Positions 18,401 to 26,465 of a DNA stretch of 35,188 bases are shown piece after piece. How positions within the stretch are numbered: the stretch's first letter is position 1; every line of letters begins with the position of its first letter. The notes under the pieces were generated by a model. The model worked only from the letters and a program-made list of their open reading frames with translations. It was not told the DNA's origin and ran no database searches. Source of the DNA: Acidobacteriota bacterium. GTDB taxonomy: Bacteria > Acidobacteriota > Polarisedimenticolia > J045. The position numbers and the translations under genes are program-made. The stretch covers positions 1 to 35,188 of the forward strand of contig JALUUK010000541.1 of NCBI GenBank assembly GCA_027021395.1, given 5' to 3'.

Positions 18401-19145
18401 GCTTTTTACCGCCGTTTGGCTCGGGGCGGCCGTTGGCAGAGCGCTTCACGAACGGGTCGGGCGAAGCGTTTCGGCCCCTGTGCGGCGAGGCCTGCTCGCA
18501 TCCGCTGTGATTCTTTTGATCTGGGCCGAGGGCATGCCTTGGGCTGCGGAACGTCTCGATCGGGAAGCCATGCCGAAAGCGGCGACCCGCGTCGACTCTC
18601 TACGCTCCAAGTTCTGGTTTCACCGCGCTCGCCGCGATGCGGGAGGGATGCTCACTCCGGTCGATCGGGTGGGAACGAGCATCGCGCGGGGCGTGTGGCT
18701 GGAATCCGGGACGGCGAGCGCGCATGCCGAAAGGGCGCAATGGCTCGAATCCCTCTGCCGCGGGCCTTTGCCCGAGCGGGGGATCTGTCGGGCAGCGGCC
18801 GATGCATGGAGCGCGCAACTCGCACTGCGGCCGCATGATGCTCTCGCGCGCTTTCGTCGCGCGCTCTTGTGGAAGCATCTCGGGCAGCCCGCCTCGCTCG
18901 AGGCGGATCTCGCCCTGCTGATCGCCTGGGAGCCCCATTTCCTGCCGGCGCGACTGGAGATGATCTCCCTGATGGTCGAGCAGCGCCGGAGCGCCTCCGC
19001 CCGTTCGGAATTGGCCGAATTCGACGAGACCGTGCTTTCCCTGCGGGGGTGGCGGCCATCGAATCGCCTCGAGCAAAGTTTTCTTGCCGTTTCGACAGCG
19101 CGAATCGACCGTTTGCGCGCCGAAGTCGGGCGCTCGTCGCCGTAG
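15450..19145 (+). CDS. Tandem-duplicated O-antigen ligase/polymerase-like (Wzy_C/WaaL/PglL) membrane protein with two TPR-like segments
   Basis: 1231-aa single ORF. Module 1 loop GNWRAAVLTAAEGGPLGTGLGSFGS...ETHFVHNSWLQLTVEGGLPFG; module 2 loop RFAIWQACLEASWMRPLQGFGPGAFDA...RGPHSDAIQAILALGWPGGF. Helical repeats follow each module. ATGA overlap with the previous gene. Confidence 0.75.
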   Translation: MKEGNSSATASALTLGAALALAMLAPPEVYEESGASIALLLALGFLVSRPATRAAVWMVGAGLFAANLFVSLAPGRTVSWLPYFGIVFAAFVLARSLGAARRESLHLLMAACGAALGFYALAQRFFLLERDAQIARESGAMPLLLARLETSRPFATHMVPASLAGVLVLAACALLIWAEKRRARDTMAWRKERWLVAALALPIAAGFLVTGSLGGWAGLAAAVLVVLRPRLGARSRRGVLAGLVGLVLVAAVLIALRPVSVFDFQDPDNPLVLRAGNWRAAVLTAAEGGPLGTGLGSFGSLYPSVRRLEDNETHFVHNSWLQLTVEGGLPFGLLLIWGAVILWRRVSSENGWQACLALAAPVAFAVHNLVDFTAYLPGVALPAAVLTGFAFSTSARDRSQTLGTPLGLRLAIVAMLILFAAFFAGEFLAKSEIRRFSTEISEIDDDEVVRRMSAASFGARWNPRTMTHLVRATMGREAGPGRPQPRTRAWVDRLTAMDPLSPVPWELLGDLALIEGRPAEAWLHYRHALARYPVDEEVAQKIAGLQEALERRGFLEEAAENYEAQPMARDFVWESWDDLLLIIAVAMISALFWQRRRSTGAPAEALGLALLLLLAPWGEGGALPGVRFGLALVITVTLALFLWRDRKDHTALAVPRPVISLIGAVLVVAAMAAFFSPAPADARDGFSTLFLALAAMALSAALGARHAGWLEIIVGVTGLAASLAGLLWLLQIMAPWLGIDLSNAPAPFFVPAGGRPVGDFLHPGHLSTFIVACAFVLLASGMATPVRRFRLAHAALLLLLGTAGIGAMGFRRGTFVALIAGALALAAISRSRRVRRAALAVIAVGVMVGLPLLAWRFWGGEAHSGTRFAIWQACLEASWMRPLQGFGPGAFDAVSTHFSLSHPQEWVRYGRVFRGPHSDAIQAILALGWPGGFLAIGAFAYCWLRAGRYARQGHAVVAGLLAAVAATGAHALFDDLYSERPALALFTAVWLGAAVGRALHERVGRSVSAPVRRGLLASAVILLIWAEGMPWAAERLDREAMPKAATRVDSLRSKFWFHRARRDAGGMLTPVDRVGTSIARGVWLESGTASAHAERAQWLESLCRGPLPERGICRAAADAWSAQLALRPHDALARFRRALLWKHLGQPASLEADLALLIAWEPHFLPARLEMISLMVEQRRSASARSELAEFDETVLSLRGWRPSNRLEQSFLAVSTARIDRLRAEVGRSSP

Positions 19146-19204
19146 TCGGGATAGAATCTCGCCTTGCAGCGGGCGACGGCGCCCCGTGGGAAAGGAGTTG
19201 GTTG

Positions 19205-20137
19205 ATGAAGAAGTTTCTTTGGGGAAAGGTTTTCGCGGCGGCAGCCGTCTTGGCTTCTGGTCTGTTCGTCGTATCGGGGGTTCAGCCCGCTCTTGCCGAT
19301 GAAAGTCTCGATTTGCGCCCGCGTCTTGCGGTCGGTCAGTCGGTCTCGCTAGTGAACAAGACGGTGACGACCATCGACATGATGGGCCAGAATCAGAAGA
19401 TCGAGATGTCACTGTTCATGACGGCGACGGGAAGGGAAGGCGGCGGATTGTCGATCGTATACGATCGCGTCAAGGCGGACTTCGCTTCCCCGATGATGGG
19501 TAGTTTTTCCTTCGATTCCGACGCGAAGGAGGCTCCGGACAATCCCATCGCCGACGCGATCGGCAAGAGCTTCACCTCCTTCGTCGGGACGCCGATCGAA
19601 GTGGAATTCGACGCAGACGGAAAAGTGCAAGTCAAAAACGCGGCCGAGATCGACGAGAAGATCAAGAGCGCGCTGGCCGCGACGCCGATGGCCGGACAGA
19701 TCGACACCAGTTCATACAAGCAGGGACTCGACTATTTCGCGCCCATGCTGCCGAAATCCACCGTGAAGAAGGGCGATAGCTGGACTTCGATCAGGGAGCA
19801 GAACATGCAGGGCATGACTCTGGCGCTGACGTCCGAGAATACGCTCGAAGAAGTGAGCGGTGATTCTTACACCATCGCTTCCACCGGAACCTTGAAGCTG
19901 AACGCACCCGAGGCGGCGGCGAAAGACGATCCGCAAGCTCAGATGCTTGCCATGATGCTCAAGAACGCCAATGCGGAGACCATCGAAATCGCGGGTTCCG
20001 GCACATATTCGCGCCGGGATGGGCTGGCCATCGCATCCACCTCTACAGCATCATTCAAGATCAACATGAGCATTCCCGGTCAAGGCGAGATGGCCATGGT
20101 GGTATCGACCAAGGGTACGGTCGAACGCATCAAGTGA
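19205..20137 (+). CDS. Secreted protein, DUF6263-like
   Basis: Signal peptide MKKFLWGKVFAAAAVLASGLFVVSGVQPALA; body resembles the DUF6263 pattern (LRPRLAVGQSVSLVNKTVTTIDMMGQ... VKKGDSW...). SD AAAGGAG. Confidence 0.6.
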   Translation: MKKFLWGKVFAAAAVLASGLFVVSGVQPALADESLDLRPRLAVGQSVSLVNKTVTTIDMMGQNQKIEMSLFMTATGREGGGLSIVYDRVKADFASPMMGSFSFDSDAKEAPDNPIADAIGKSFTSFVGTPIEVEFDADGKVQVKNAAEIDEKIKSALAATPMAGQIDTSSYKQGLDYFAPMLPKSTVKKGDSWTSIREQNMQGMTLALTSENTLEEVSGDSYTIASTGTLKLNAPEAAAKDDPQAQMLAMMLKNANAETIEIAGSGTYSRRDGLAIASTSTASFKINMSIPGQGEMAMVVSTKGTVERIK

Positions 20138-20147
20138 GGGTCGTCCG

Positions 20148-21152
20148 ATTCGTGCATCGAAGGATCAGCCTCTCGTCAGCATTCTGATCCTTACGTTCAA
20201 TTCACGCGAGGTCGCCATGGATGCCGTGGCGACCTCCTTGGCGCAAACTCACTCTTCGCTCGAGGTTCTGGTCATCGACAACGCGAGTGTCGACGGTACG
20301 GCGGATGCCGTGCGCGACAACTTCGGTGAGCGGGTCGAGGTCATTCGTTTCGAGAAAAATTTCGGATACACCGGTGGATATAACCGTGCATTTCGTCTCG
20401 CGAGAGGCGAGTTTTTCCTGGTGCTCAATCCCGATGCCAGACTCGAAGCGGACTACGTCGAAAAGGCTTTGCCGGCCTTCGAGGACGAGCGCGTGGGCAT
20501 GGTCGCCGGGCTGCTGCTTCGTGCCGATCGACAGACGGTCGACAGCAGCGGACAGTTTCTGGCGCGCTCTCGCTGCACTCTCGATCGCGGCTACGGTCGG
20601 CCGGCCTCCAAAGCCCGCGACCGCGCGGGGACGATCTTGGCGGCTTGCGGTGCCGCTGCCATGTACCGGCGGCGGATGGTCGAGGATCTCGCGGACGATG
20701 GGGAGTTCTTCGATGCGGGCTATTTCGCCTATCACGAGGATCTGGAGGTGGGTTGGCGTGCTTGGCGCGCGGGCTGGCGTGCGCTTTTCGTCCCCGAGGC
20801 GATCGCCATTCATCTTCGAGGTTCGGGGCAGGGAGGGCAGCGAGGCGTTGCGCGCATCCGGCGCATGCTCGATCGCCCCGCCGCGATTCAATGCCATATC
20901 CTCAAGAACCGCTACTTGGCCATGATCCGGCACGACGCCTTCACTTCGATCTGCCGGGATCTGCCGTGGATTCTTTGGCGGGAAGCGACGGTGATGCCCT
21001 TGCTCGTTCTTCGGCGGCCCGATGTGCTCCGCAGGCTTTGGCGGCATCGGCGTCTTTTCCGTCGCGCTTGGCGTCAGCGCCGGGAAGACCGCCGTCGGCG
21101 AGGTGTATGGGGTCCTTGGAGCCGACAGACGCCGCCGAGAGGTGTGTGGTGA
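20148..21152 (+). CDS. Glycosyltransferase family 2 (rhamnosyltransferase-like); start codon unclear
   Basis: QPLVSILILTFNSREVAMDAVATSLAQTHSSLEVLVIDNASVDGTADAV is a GT2 N-terminus. First ATG (20217) lies inside the conserved fold; ATT at 20148 is a tentative start. Confidence 0.85.
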   Translation: MRASKDQPLVSILILTFNSREVAMDAVATSLAQTHSSLEVLVIDNASVDGTADAVRDNFGERVEVIRFEKNFGYTGGYNRAFRLARGEFFLVLNPDARLEADYVEKALPAFEDERVGMVAGLLLRADRQTVDSSGQFLARSRCTLDRGYGRPASKARDRAGTILAACGAAAMYRRRMVEDLADDGEFFDAGYFAYHEDLEVGWRAWRAGWRALFVPEAIAIHLRGSGQGGQRGVARIRRMLDRPAAIQCHILKNRYLAMIRHDAFTSICRDLPWILWREATVMPLLVLRRPDVLRRLWRHRRLFRRAWRQRREDRRRRGVWGPWSRQTPPRGVW

Positions 21153-22165
21153 ACCCCGCGGTGAAAGATGCCTTGCTTGCCGGCTTGGCGTTCTTGATCG
21201 CTTGGGGCGTATCGCTTTGGAGCACGCCGAGGCTGCGCGAAGCGGCGATCCGCTTCGGCATCGTCGATCGGCCCGACGGGAAGCTCAAGACGCAGCAAGA
21301 GCCGGTGGCTTATCTCGGCGGCTTGGCGGTGGCTTTCGGCATGCTGGTGGCGGTCGGTGTGACCTACTCTTTTTCGGCCGAGATCTTGGGCATTCTTTTT
21401 GCGGGCTGGATCGTCTTGGTGCTCGGTCTACTTGACGATCTCGGTTCGCTCTCACCGAAGGTGAAGTTGGCGGGGCAGTTGTTGGCCGTGTTGGTGATGA
21501 TCAAGGCCGATGTGCGCATCCATCTCGTCTTCTTGCCGGAGTGGGTCGCGATTCCGCTGACCGTGCTCTGGATGCTCTCGGTCATCAATGCCTTCAATCT
21601 GATCGATATCATGGACGGGCTATCGAGTGGCGTCGGCATCGTTGCGGCGGTCTATTTCGGTGGGATCGCGCTGATCGGCGGCCTTTCATCCACGGGCTTC
21701 CTCGGCCTCGCGCTTGCGGGTGCTTTGCTCGGATTCCGGCGCTACAACACCGCTCCAGCCAAGATCTACCTCGGCGACACGGGCAGCATGTTCTGCGGTT
21801 TCATGCTCGGCGCGTTGGCGATGGTCAATCGCTACACCATCGAGCATCGCCTAGCGGCCGTGGTGCCGTTGCTCATTCTGGGGGTTCCGTTTTTCGACAT
21901 GCTCTTCGTGATGTACGTGCGCTGGCGCCGGGGACATCCCGTGATGCTCGGATCTCCCGACCACATCGCCTTGCGCCTGAGGAAGTGGCGCTTGTCCACC
22001 GAGGCGACGGTGCATCTGAACGTCATCGTATCGTCCATCCTCGGTGCGTGCGGCGTTGCGGTGATGCTCGTTCCGCTCGAGTGGGCCGCCGGCCTGATCG
22101 GCGTGCTTGCTCTTCTCATCTTGGTCACGGCGGCCTGGCTGAAGACGATCGATATGTCCTTGTAG
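21149..22165 (+). CDS. Polyprenyl-phosphate sugar-1-phosphate transferase, WecA/MraY family
   Basis: DDLGSLSPKVKLAGQLLAV, NAFNLIDIMDGLSSG, KIYLGDTGSMFCGFMLG; GTGA overlap with the GT2 stop. Confidence 0.88.
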   Translation: MNPAVKDALLAGLAFLIAWGVSLWSTPRLREAAIRFGIVDRPDGKLKTQQEPVAYLGGLAVAFGMLVAVGVTYSFSAEILGILFAGWIVLVLGLLDDLGSLSPKVKLAGQLLAVLVMIKADVRIHLVFLPEWVAIPLTVLWMLSVINAFNLIDIMDGLSSGVGIVAAVYFGGIALIGGLSSTGFLGLALAGALLGFRRYNTAPAKIYLGDTGSMFCGFMLGALAMVNRYTIEHRLAAVVPLLILGVPFFDMLFVMYVRWRRGHPVMLGSPDHIALRLRKWRLSTEATVHLNVIVSSILGACGVAVMLVPLEWAAGLIGVLALLILVTAAWLKTIDMSL

Positions 22166-22212
22166 AAGCGCCGGTCGGCCGATGCTACGCTGCCGTGAGT
22201 CGGAGGACGATC

Positions 22213-22815
22213 GTGAGCCGGAAGAAAGCAATGACGGATCATCCCATCCATGAGCTCATCGCCGCGCGGTGGAGTCCATACAGCTTCGAGGAGCGTCCCG
22301 TTCGCCCCTCGGATCTCGCATCGATCTTCGAAGCGGCCCGATGGTCGGCGTCGTCGTACAACGAGCAGCCTTGGAGCTTCATCGTAGCGACCGCGGACGA
22401 GCAAGAAGAATTCGAGCGCATGCTCTCTTGTCTCGGTGAGTGGAATCAGGGATGGGCGAAGGCTGCGCCCGTGCTCGTTCTCGCGGTGACCAACCAGCGT
22501 TTTGCAAAGAACGGCAAAGAAAACCGCGCAGCCGTCTACGACTTGGGGCAGGCTGTAGCCAATCTGGTGATCGAAGCGACGGCTCGCGGCTTGTCCGTTC
22601 ATCAAATGGCCGGAATCTTGCCCGACAAGGCTCGAGAGATCTATCAGATTCCGGAACACGCCGATGTGTGGACGGCGCTGGCGATAGGTTACCGTGGAGA
22701 GGCTGCCGCACTTCCGGATGCGCTGAAGGAAAAAGATCTCGCGGCGAGAGAACGCAAACCCCTGGCTCAATTCGTATTTTCCGGCCGTTGGGGTCATTCC
22801 GACTACGACGGGTGA
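22213..22815 (+). CDS. Nitroreductase family protein
   Basis: HPIHELIAARWSPYSFEERPV, EAARWSASSYNEQPWSFIVAT, GLSVHQMAGI: NTR fold; GTG start with GGAGG. Confidence 0.88.
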   Translation: MSRKKAMTDHPIHELIAARWSPYSFEERPVRPSDLASIFEAARWSASSYNEQPWSFIVATADEQEEFERMLSCLGEWNQGWAKAAPVLVLAVTNQRFAKNGKENRAAVYDLGQAVANLVIEATARGLSVHQMAGILPDKAREIYQIPEHADVWTALAIGYRGEAAALPDALKEKDLAARERKPLAQFVFSGRWGHSDYDG

Positions 22816-22929
22816 GAGACGTCGCCCGCCGAGCGTGGAGCGCTTTCACGAAGGGCACGCAGAGGGGGCGGTGGCCCGTGGGGGGAGCCGACCCTACTCT
22901 TTCCTGGTGGATAGGATACCTAGGCGACG

Positions 22930-24291
22930 ATGATCTTGATCTTGGGCGGCGGTCTGGCCGGTATGTCGACGGCTTTCCACCTCGCGCGCGAGCAGCCGGG
23001 GCTGGAAAGGCTCATCTTGGAGAAAAACGCGCGCGGGGGCGGCTTGGCCCGATCGCGCCGGGTGGGGGAGTTCATCTTCGACTACACCGGCCACTATTTG
23101 CATCTCAGAGATCCCGAGACGACGGCGCTGGTGCGAGACTTGCTCGGCGAGAATCTCTTCGAAGCTGAACGACGTTCAACGATCCACATGCACGGCACGG
23201 AAGTGGCTTTTCCTTTTCAAGCCCACCTCCACGGCCTGCCGAGAGAAGTGGTTGCGCGCTGCTTGCTGGATTTTTTCGAGGCATCTCGGCATGAGATGCC
23301 GGAAAACGCCGCCGAGGGTTCCTTCGCAAGCTGGGCACGGCTGACTTTCGGTCATGCGATCGCCGAAGAGTTCATGATTCCCTACAACGAGAAGCTCTTC
23401 GGCGTGTCTGCCGACGAGATCACCGCGGAGTGGGTGGCTTGGTCGGTGCCGCGGCCGGATCTCGAGCAGGTCGTGCGCGGCGCGCTGGGGATGAGCAACG
23501 AGGGGTTGGGTTACAACGCGCGTTTCTCGTATCCCCGGCAAGGCGGGATCGCCGCCCTGCCGCGCGCGCTCCAAGAACGTGTCATCGCCGACATGCGCTT
23601 CGCATCCGAAGTTCAGGCGATCGACCTGAAGCAGAAGAGCGTGACCCTCAGCGACGGCGAGGTGATTTCTTGGGACTTCCTGGTTTCGACCCTGCCGCTA
23701 CCGCTCTTTTGTCGCATGATTTCGGCCATGCCCAACGAAGGTGACCTCGATCGCTTGCGTGCCGCCGCCGGAACCTTGCGAGCAAGCGCGACCTACGATG
23801 TGGCGCTTGGAATCGATCGGGAGAGCTTGGCCGGGGGCACGCATTGGATCTATTTTCCCGAGGCGAAGTATTCCTTCTACCGAGTCGGTTTTCCGAGCAA
23901 TGTTTGTTCTGCTCTCGCGCCCGCCGGATGCTCGACCGCGTCGGTCGAGATCACCGAAAAGGCGGGGCAGGTCGTCTCCGAAGAAGAACTCATCGAGCAG
24001 GCGCACCGCGGGCTGATCGAGGCGGGTATCCTCGATGAGCGCGATCGCATCGTCGCGCACGACGTCGCGCGGATCGATCCGGCCTATGTGCTCTACGACG
24101 AGAATCACGCGAAGGCGACCGGAGAGATTCAGCGACTTTTCGAAGACTTGGATCTTCACTCGATCGGACGGTATGGCGCATGGACCTACAGCTTCATGGA
24201 ACGAGCGTTGATGGACGGACGCGAGACGGCGGCTCGGCTGCTCGAGCGGGCGGGATCCGCGTCTGCCACATCATCACCAAGCTCGAGCTAG
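22930..24291 (+). CDS. FAD-dependent oxidoreductase, UDP-galactopyranose mutase/protoporphyrinogen-oxidase-like
   Basis: MILILGGGLAGMSTAFHLAREQ...LILEKNARGGGLARSRRVGEFIFDYTGHYLHL Rossmann FAD motif; GRYGAWTYSFMERALMDGRETA C-terminal motif. Confidence 0.85.
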   Translation: MILILGGGLAGMSTAFHLAREQPGLERLILEKNARGGGLARSRRVGEFIFDYTGHYLHLRDPETTALVRDLLGENLFEAERRSTIHMHGTEVAFPFQAHLHGLPREVVARCLLDFFEASRHEMPENAAEGSFASWARLTFGHAIAEEFMIPYNEKLFGVSADEITAEWVAWSVPRPDLEQVVRGALGMSNEGLGYNARFSYPRQGGIAALPRALQERVIADMRFASEVQAIDLKQKSVTLSDGEVISWDFLVSTLPLPLFCRMISAMPNEGDLDRLRAAAGTLRASATYDVALGIDRESLAGGTHWIYFPEAKYSFYRVGFPSNVCSALAPAGCSTASVEITEKAGQVVSEEELIEQAHRGLIEAGILDERDRIVAHDVARIDPAYVLYDENHAKATGEIQRLFEDLDLHSIGRYGAWTYSFMERALMDGRETAARLLERAGSASATSSPSSS

Positions 24292-25418
24292 GCGGAGCCC
24301 AACAGAACACGCTCTACACCGTCGCTCATCTCGATCGCGAGCGCTTCGCCCCGTTCTTGATTGCCGGCCCCGGCGGCGTACTCGATGACGAGGCGCGCGA
24401 GATCGAAGGTCTAGGCTTTGAAACGTGTTCGTCGCTCGTACGTCCGATTTCGCCGCGAGCCGACCTCGAGGCTCTGCGAGATCTCACGCGGCGCTTGCGT
24501 CGACTCGCGCCGCATGTCGTGCATACGCATTCCTCCAAAGCCGGTATTCTCGGTCGTTGGGCCGCACGGATCGCCGGAGTTCCGGTGGTCATTCACACGG
24601 TGCACGGCTGGGGATTCCACGCGCATCAGGCGCCCTGGAAGCGCTGGACCTTCATCGCGCTCGAACGGGCCGTACGGCGCCATACCACACGGCTGGTCGC
24701 GGTCTCCAAGGCCAATGTCGAGGCCGGAGTCGATCGTCGCATCGCGCGGCGTGAAGAATTCGAAGTGATCTATTCCGGAGTGGCGCTCGAGCCTTACCGG
24801 CGCGCCGCCGGAAACGGCATGCTGCGCCGAGAACTCGGTCTCGCCCCGGAAACGCCGCTTGCCGGGATGGTGGCTTGTCTCAAGCCGCAGAAGGCCCCGG
24901 TGGACTTCGTCGAGGTGGCCGCGAGCGTATCGAAGGATCGACCCGATGCGCACTTCGTCTTGGCCGGAGATGGGGAACTCAGGGAAGAGGTTGAACGGGC
25001 CGTCATCGCGCACGGCTTGCAGGGCCGTTTCCACCTCCTCGGTTGGCGTCGCGATGTGCCCGAAGTCATCGGCGATCTCGACGTGTTGGTCTTGACTTCG
25101 CTGCACGAAGGTTTGCCGCGTGTCTTTCCCGAGGCGATGGCTGCAGGACGGCCCATCGTGGCCACGGCGGTCGATGGCGGTCCGGAGGCCGTTCATCACG
25201 GGCGCAACGGTTTCTTGCATCCGGTTCGCGACGTCGAGGGCATGGCGCGCAGCCTGTCGACTTTGCTCTCAGATGCGGATCTGCGACGCCGCATGGGCGA
25301 GGAGGGCCGCCCGCGCGCCGAAGCTTGGGATATCGATCTGATGGTTCGCAAGCAGGAAGAACTCTACCTCTCAGAGATAGCGAAGTGCGTTGGACTTGAA
25401 GAGGCACCAAATCGTTGA
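24180..25418 (+). CDS. Glycosyltransferase family 4 (GT-B)
   Basis: RVCHIITKLELGGAQQNTLYTVAHL; VVIHTVHGWGF; FPEAMAAGRPIVATAVDGGPEAV. The only in-frame ATG start (24180) gives a 112-nt overlap with the flavoprotein. Confidence 0.9.
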   Translation: MDLQLHGTSVDGRTRDGGSAARAGGIRVCHIITKLELGGAQQNTLYTVAHLDRERFAPFLIAGPGGVLDDEAREIEGLGFETCSSLVRPISPRADLEALRDLTRRLRRLAPHVVHTHSSKAGILGRWAARIAGVPVVIHTVHGWGFHAHQAPWKRWTFIALERAVRRHTTRLVAVSKANVEAGVDRRIARREEFEVIYSGVALEPYRRAAGNGMLRRELGLAPETPLAGMVACLKPQKAPVDFVEVAASVSKDRPDAHFVLAGDGELREEVERAVIAHGLQGRFHLLGWRRDVPEVIGDLDVLVLTSLHEGLPRVFPEAMAAGRPIVATAVDGGPEAVHHGRNGFLHPVRDVEGMARSLSTLLSDADLRRRMGEEGRPRAEAWDIDLMVRKQEELYLSEIAKCVGLEEAPNR

Positions 25419-26465
25419 GCCGGGTTCGAGGCCCATGCTCGTGATCGTACGAGAGGTGACCTCGACGATCATCGGCAAGCCGACATCGATCTCGACGAAG
25501 ACCTGACCTTCATGAGGGACGAGGCGGCGAATCGTTCCGGGCCACTGGTTTTGAACGGAAATTCCGCAGACATGCTGCGCGGAAAGCGCGATATCTTGGG
25601 GACGCAAGGCGAGCGAGCGCTCCGTTCCGAGCGGGTCGGCAACGAGCGGTGCGTTGACGACGGGCGGCGTCGTGCCCGCTTCGCCCAAGACGACCTGCCA
25701 GCGGGTGATGCCCTGTTCACGACGGTGTTCCACGGCGCGGCAGCGCAACAGGCTGACCAAGCCGAGAGATTGCATCGAACGGAGTGCTCGCTGCTGCATC
25801 ATCAGATCGAGGTAGCGACCGTGCGCCTCGAGGCGTCCGCTTTCGATGATCAGCATCATTTCGCCGATCTGCAGAAACTCGCCGATTTCATGTGTGACAT
25901 AGAGGATCGGTAAGCCGGAGCGGCCGGCGATCTTGCGCAAGAGGTTCAGTGCGCGGCGCTTGAGTCTCGGATCGAGCGCCGAGAGCGGTTCGTCGAGCAG
26001 CAGCGCCCGGGGGTGGGCGAGCAGGGAGCGCGCCAAGGCGGTGCGTTGCGCTTCGCCGCCGGAGAGCGAACGGGGTCGGCGGGAAAGCAGCCCGGCGATT
26101 TCGAGTTCTTCGACGACCTCGTCGAAGGAGACGATCTGCCGCCCTCGCTGCGCATGCTTTCCGGCATAGTCGAGATTGGCGCGAACGCTCATGTGCGGGA
26201 AGAGCCGTGCTCGCTGAAAGACCAAGGCCACGGCGCGCCGGTGCGCGGGCAGGTTTCGTCGCGCTTTGCAATCGAAGAGAATTCTTCCGTCAAGCGCAAT
26301 GCGGCCGGAATCCGGCGTGGCGAGGCCGGCGAGCAGATGCAGCAAGGTGGATTTCCCGGCGCCCGAGTGCCCGAGAATCCCCCATACGCCCGGAGAGGCG
26401 GAGGCCTCGATATCTAGGGCGAAGTCGCCGCGGCGCCACCTCACGTCGAATGCGAGGCCCGTCAT
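25371..26465 (-). CDS. modC: Molybdate ABC transporter ATP-binding protein
   Basis: GHSGAGKSTLLHLLAGL, LSGGEAQRTALARSLLAHPRALLLDEPLSALD, C-terminal TOBE-like region; follows modB with ATGA overlap. Confidence 0.9.
   Translation of the reverse strand: MTGLAFDVRWRRGDFALDIEASASPGVWGILGHSGAGKSTLLHLLAGLATPDSGRIALDGRILFDCKARRNLPAHRRAVALVFQRARLFPHMSVRANLDYAGKHAQRGRQIVSFDEVVEELEIAGLLSRRPRSLSGGEAQRTALARSLLAHPRALLLDEPLSALDPRLKRRALNLLRKIAGRSGLPILYVTHEIGEFLQIGEMMLIIESGRLEAHGRYLDLMMQQRALRSMQSLGLVSLLRCRAVEHRREQGITRWQVVLGEAGTTPPVVNAPLVADPLGTERSLALRPQDIALSAQHVCGISVQNQWPGTIRRLVPHEGQVFVEIDVGLPMIVEVTSRTITSMGLEPGSTIWCLFKSNALRYL

Noticed and set aside
17541-18449. 302-aa minus-strand ORF opposite the O-antigen-ligase gene, and the 401-aa plus-strand alternate frame at 17165-18370
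   Set aside because: Composition is R/G/Q-rich shadow coding without domains; the 1231-aa frame has coherent TM segments and family motifs.
20202-21047. 281-aa minus-strand ORF opposite GT2
   Set aside because: Shadow ORF; GT2 motifs clearly on plus strand.
21956-22010. WecA-like protein with DHIALRL in place of the HIHH-type motif
   Set aside because: Comparable DHFALRL-type variants seem familiar in this family from memory; not enough to claim loss of activity without alignment.
21832-22797. 321-aa minus-strand ORF over the WecA-like and nitroreductase genes
   Set aside because: Spans two convincingly coding plus-strand genes; no motif recognised.
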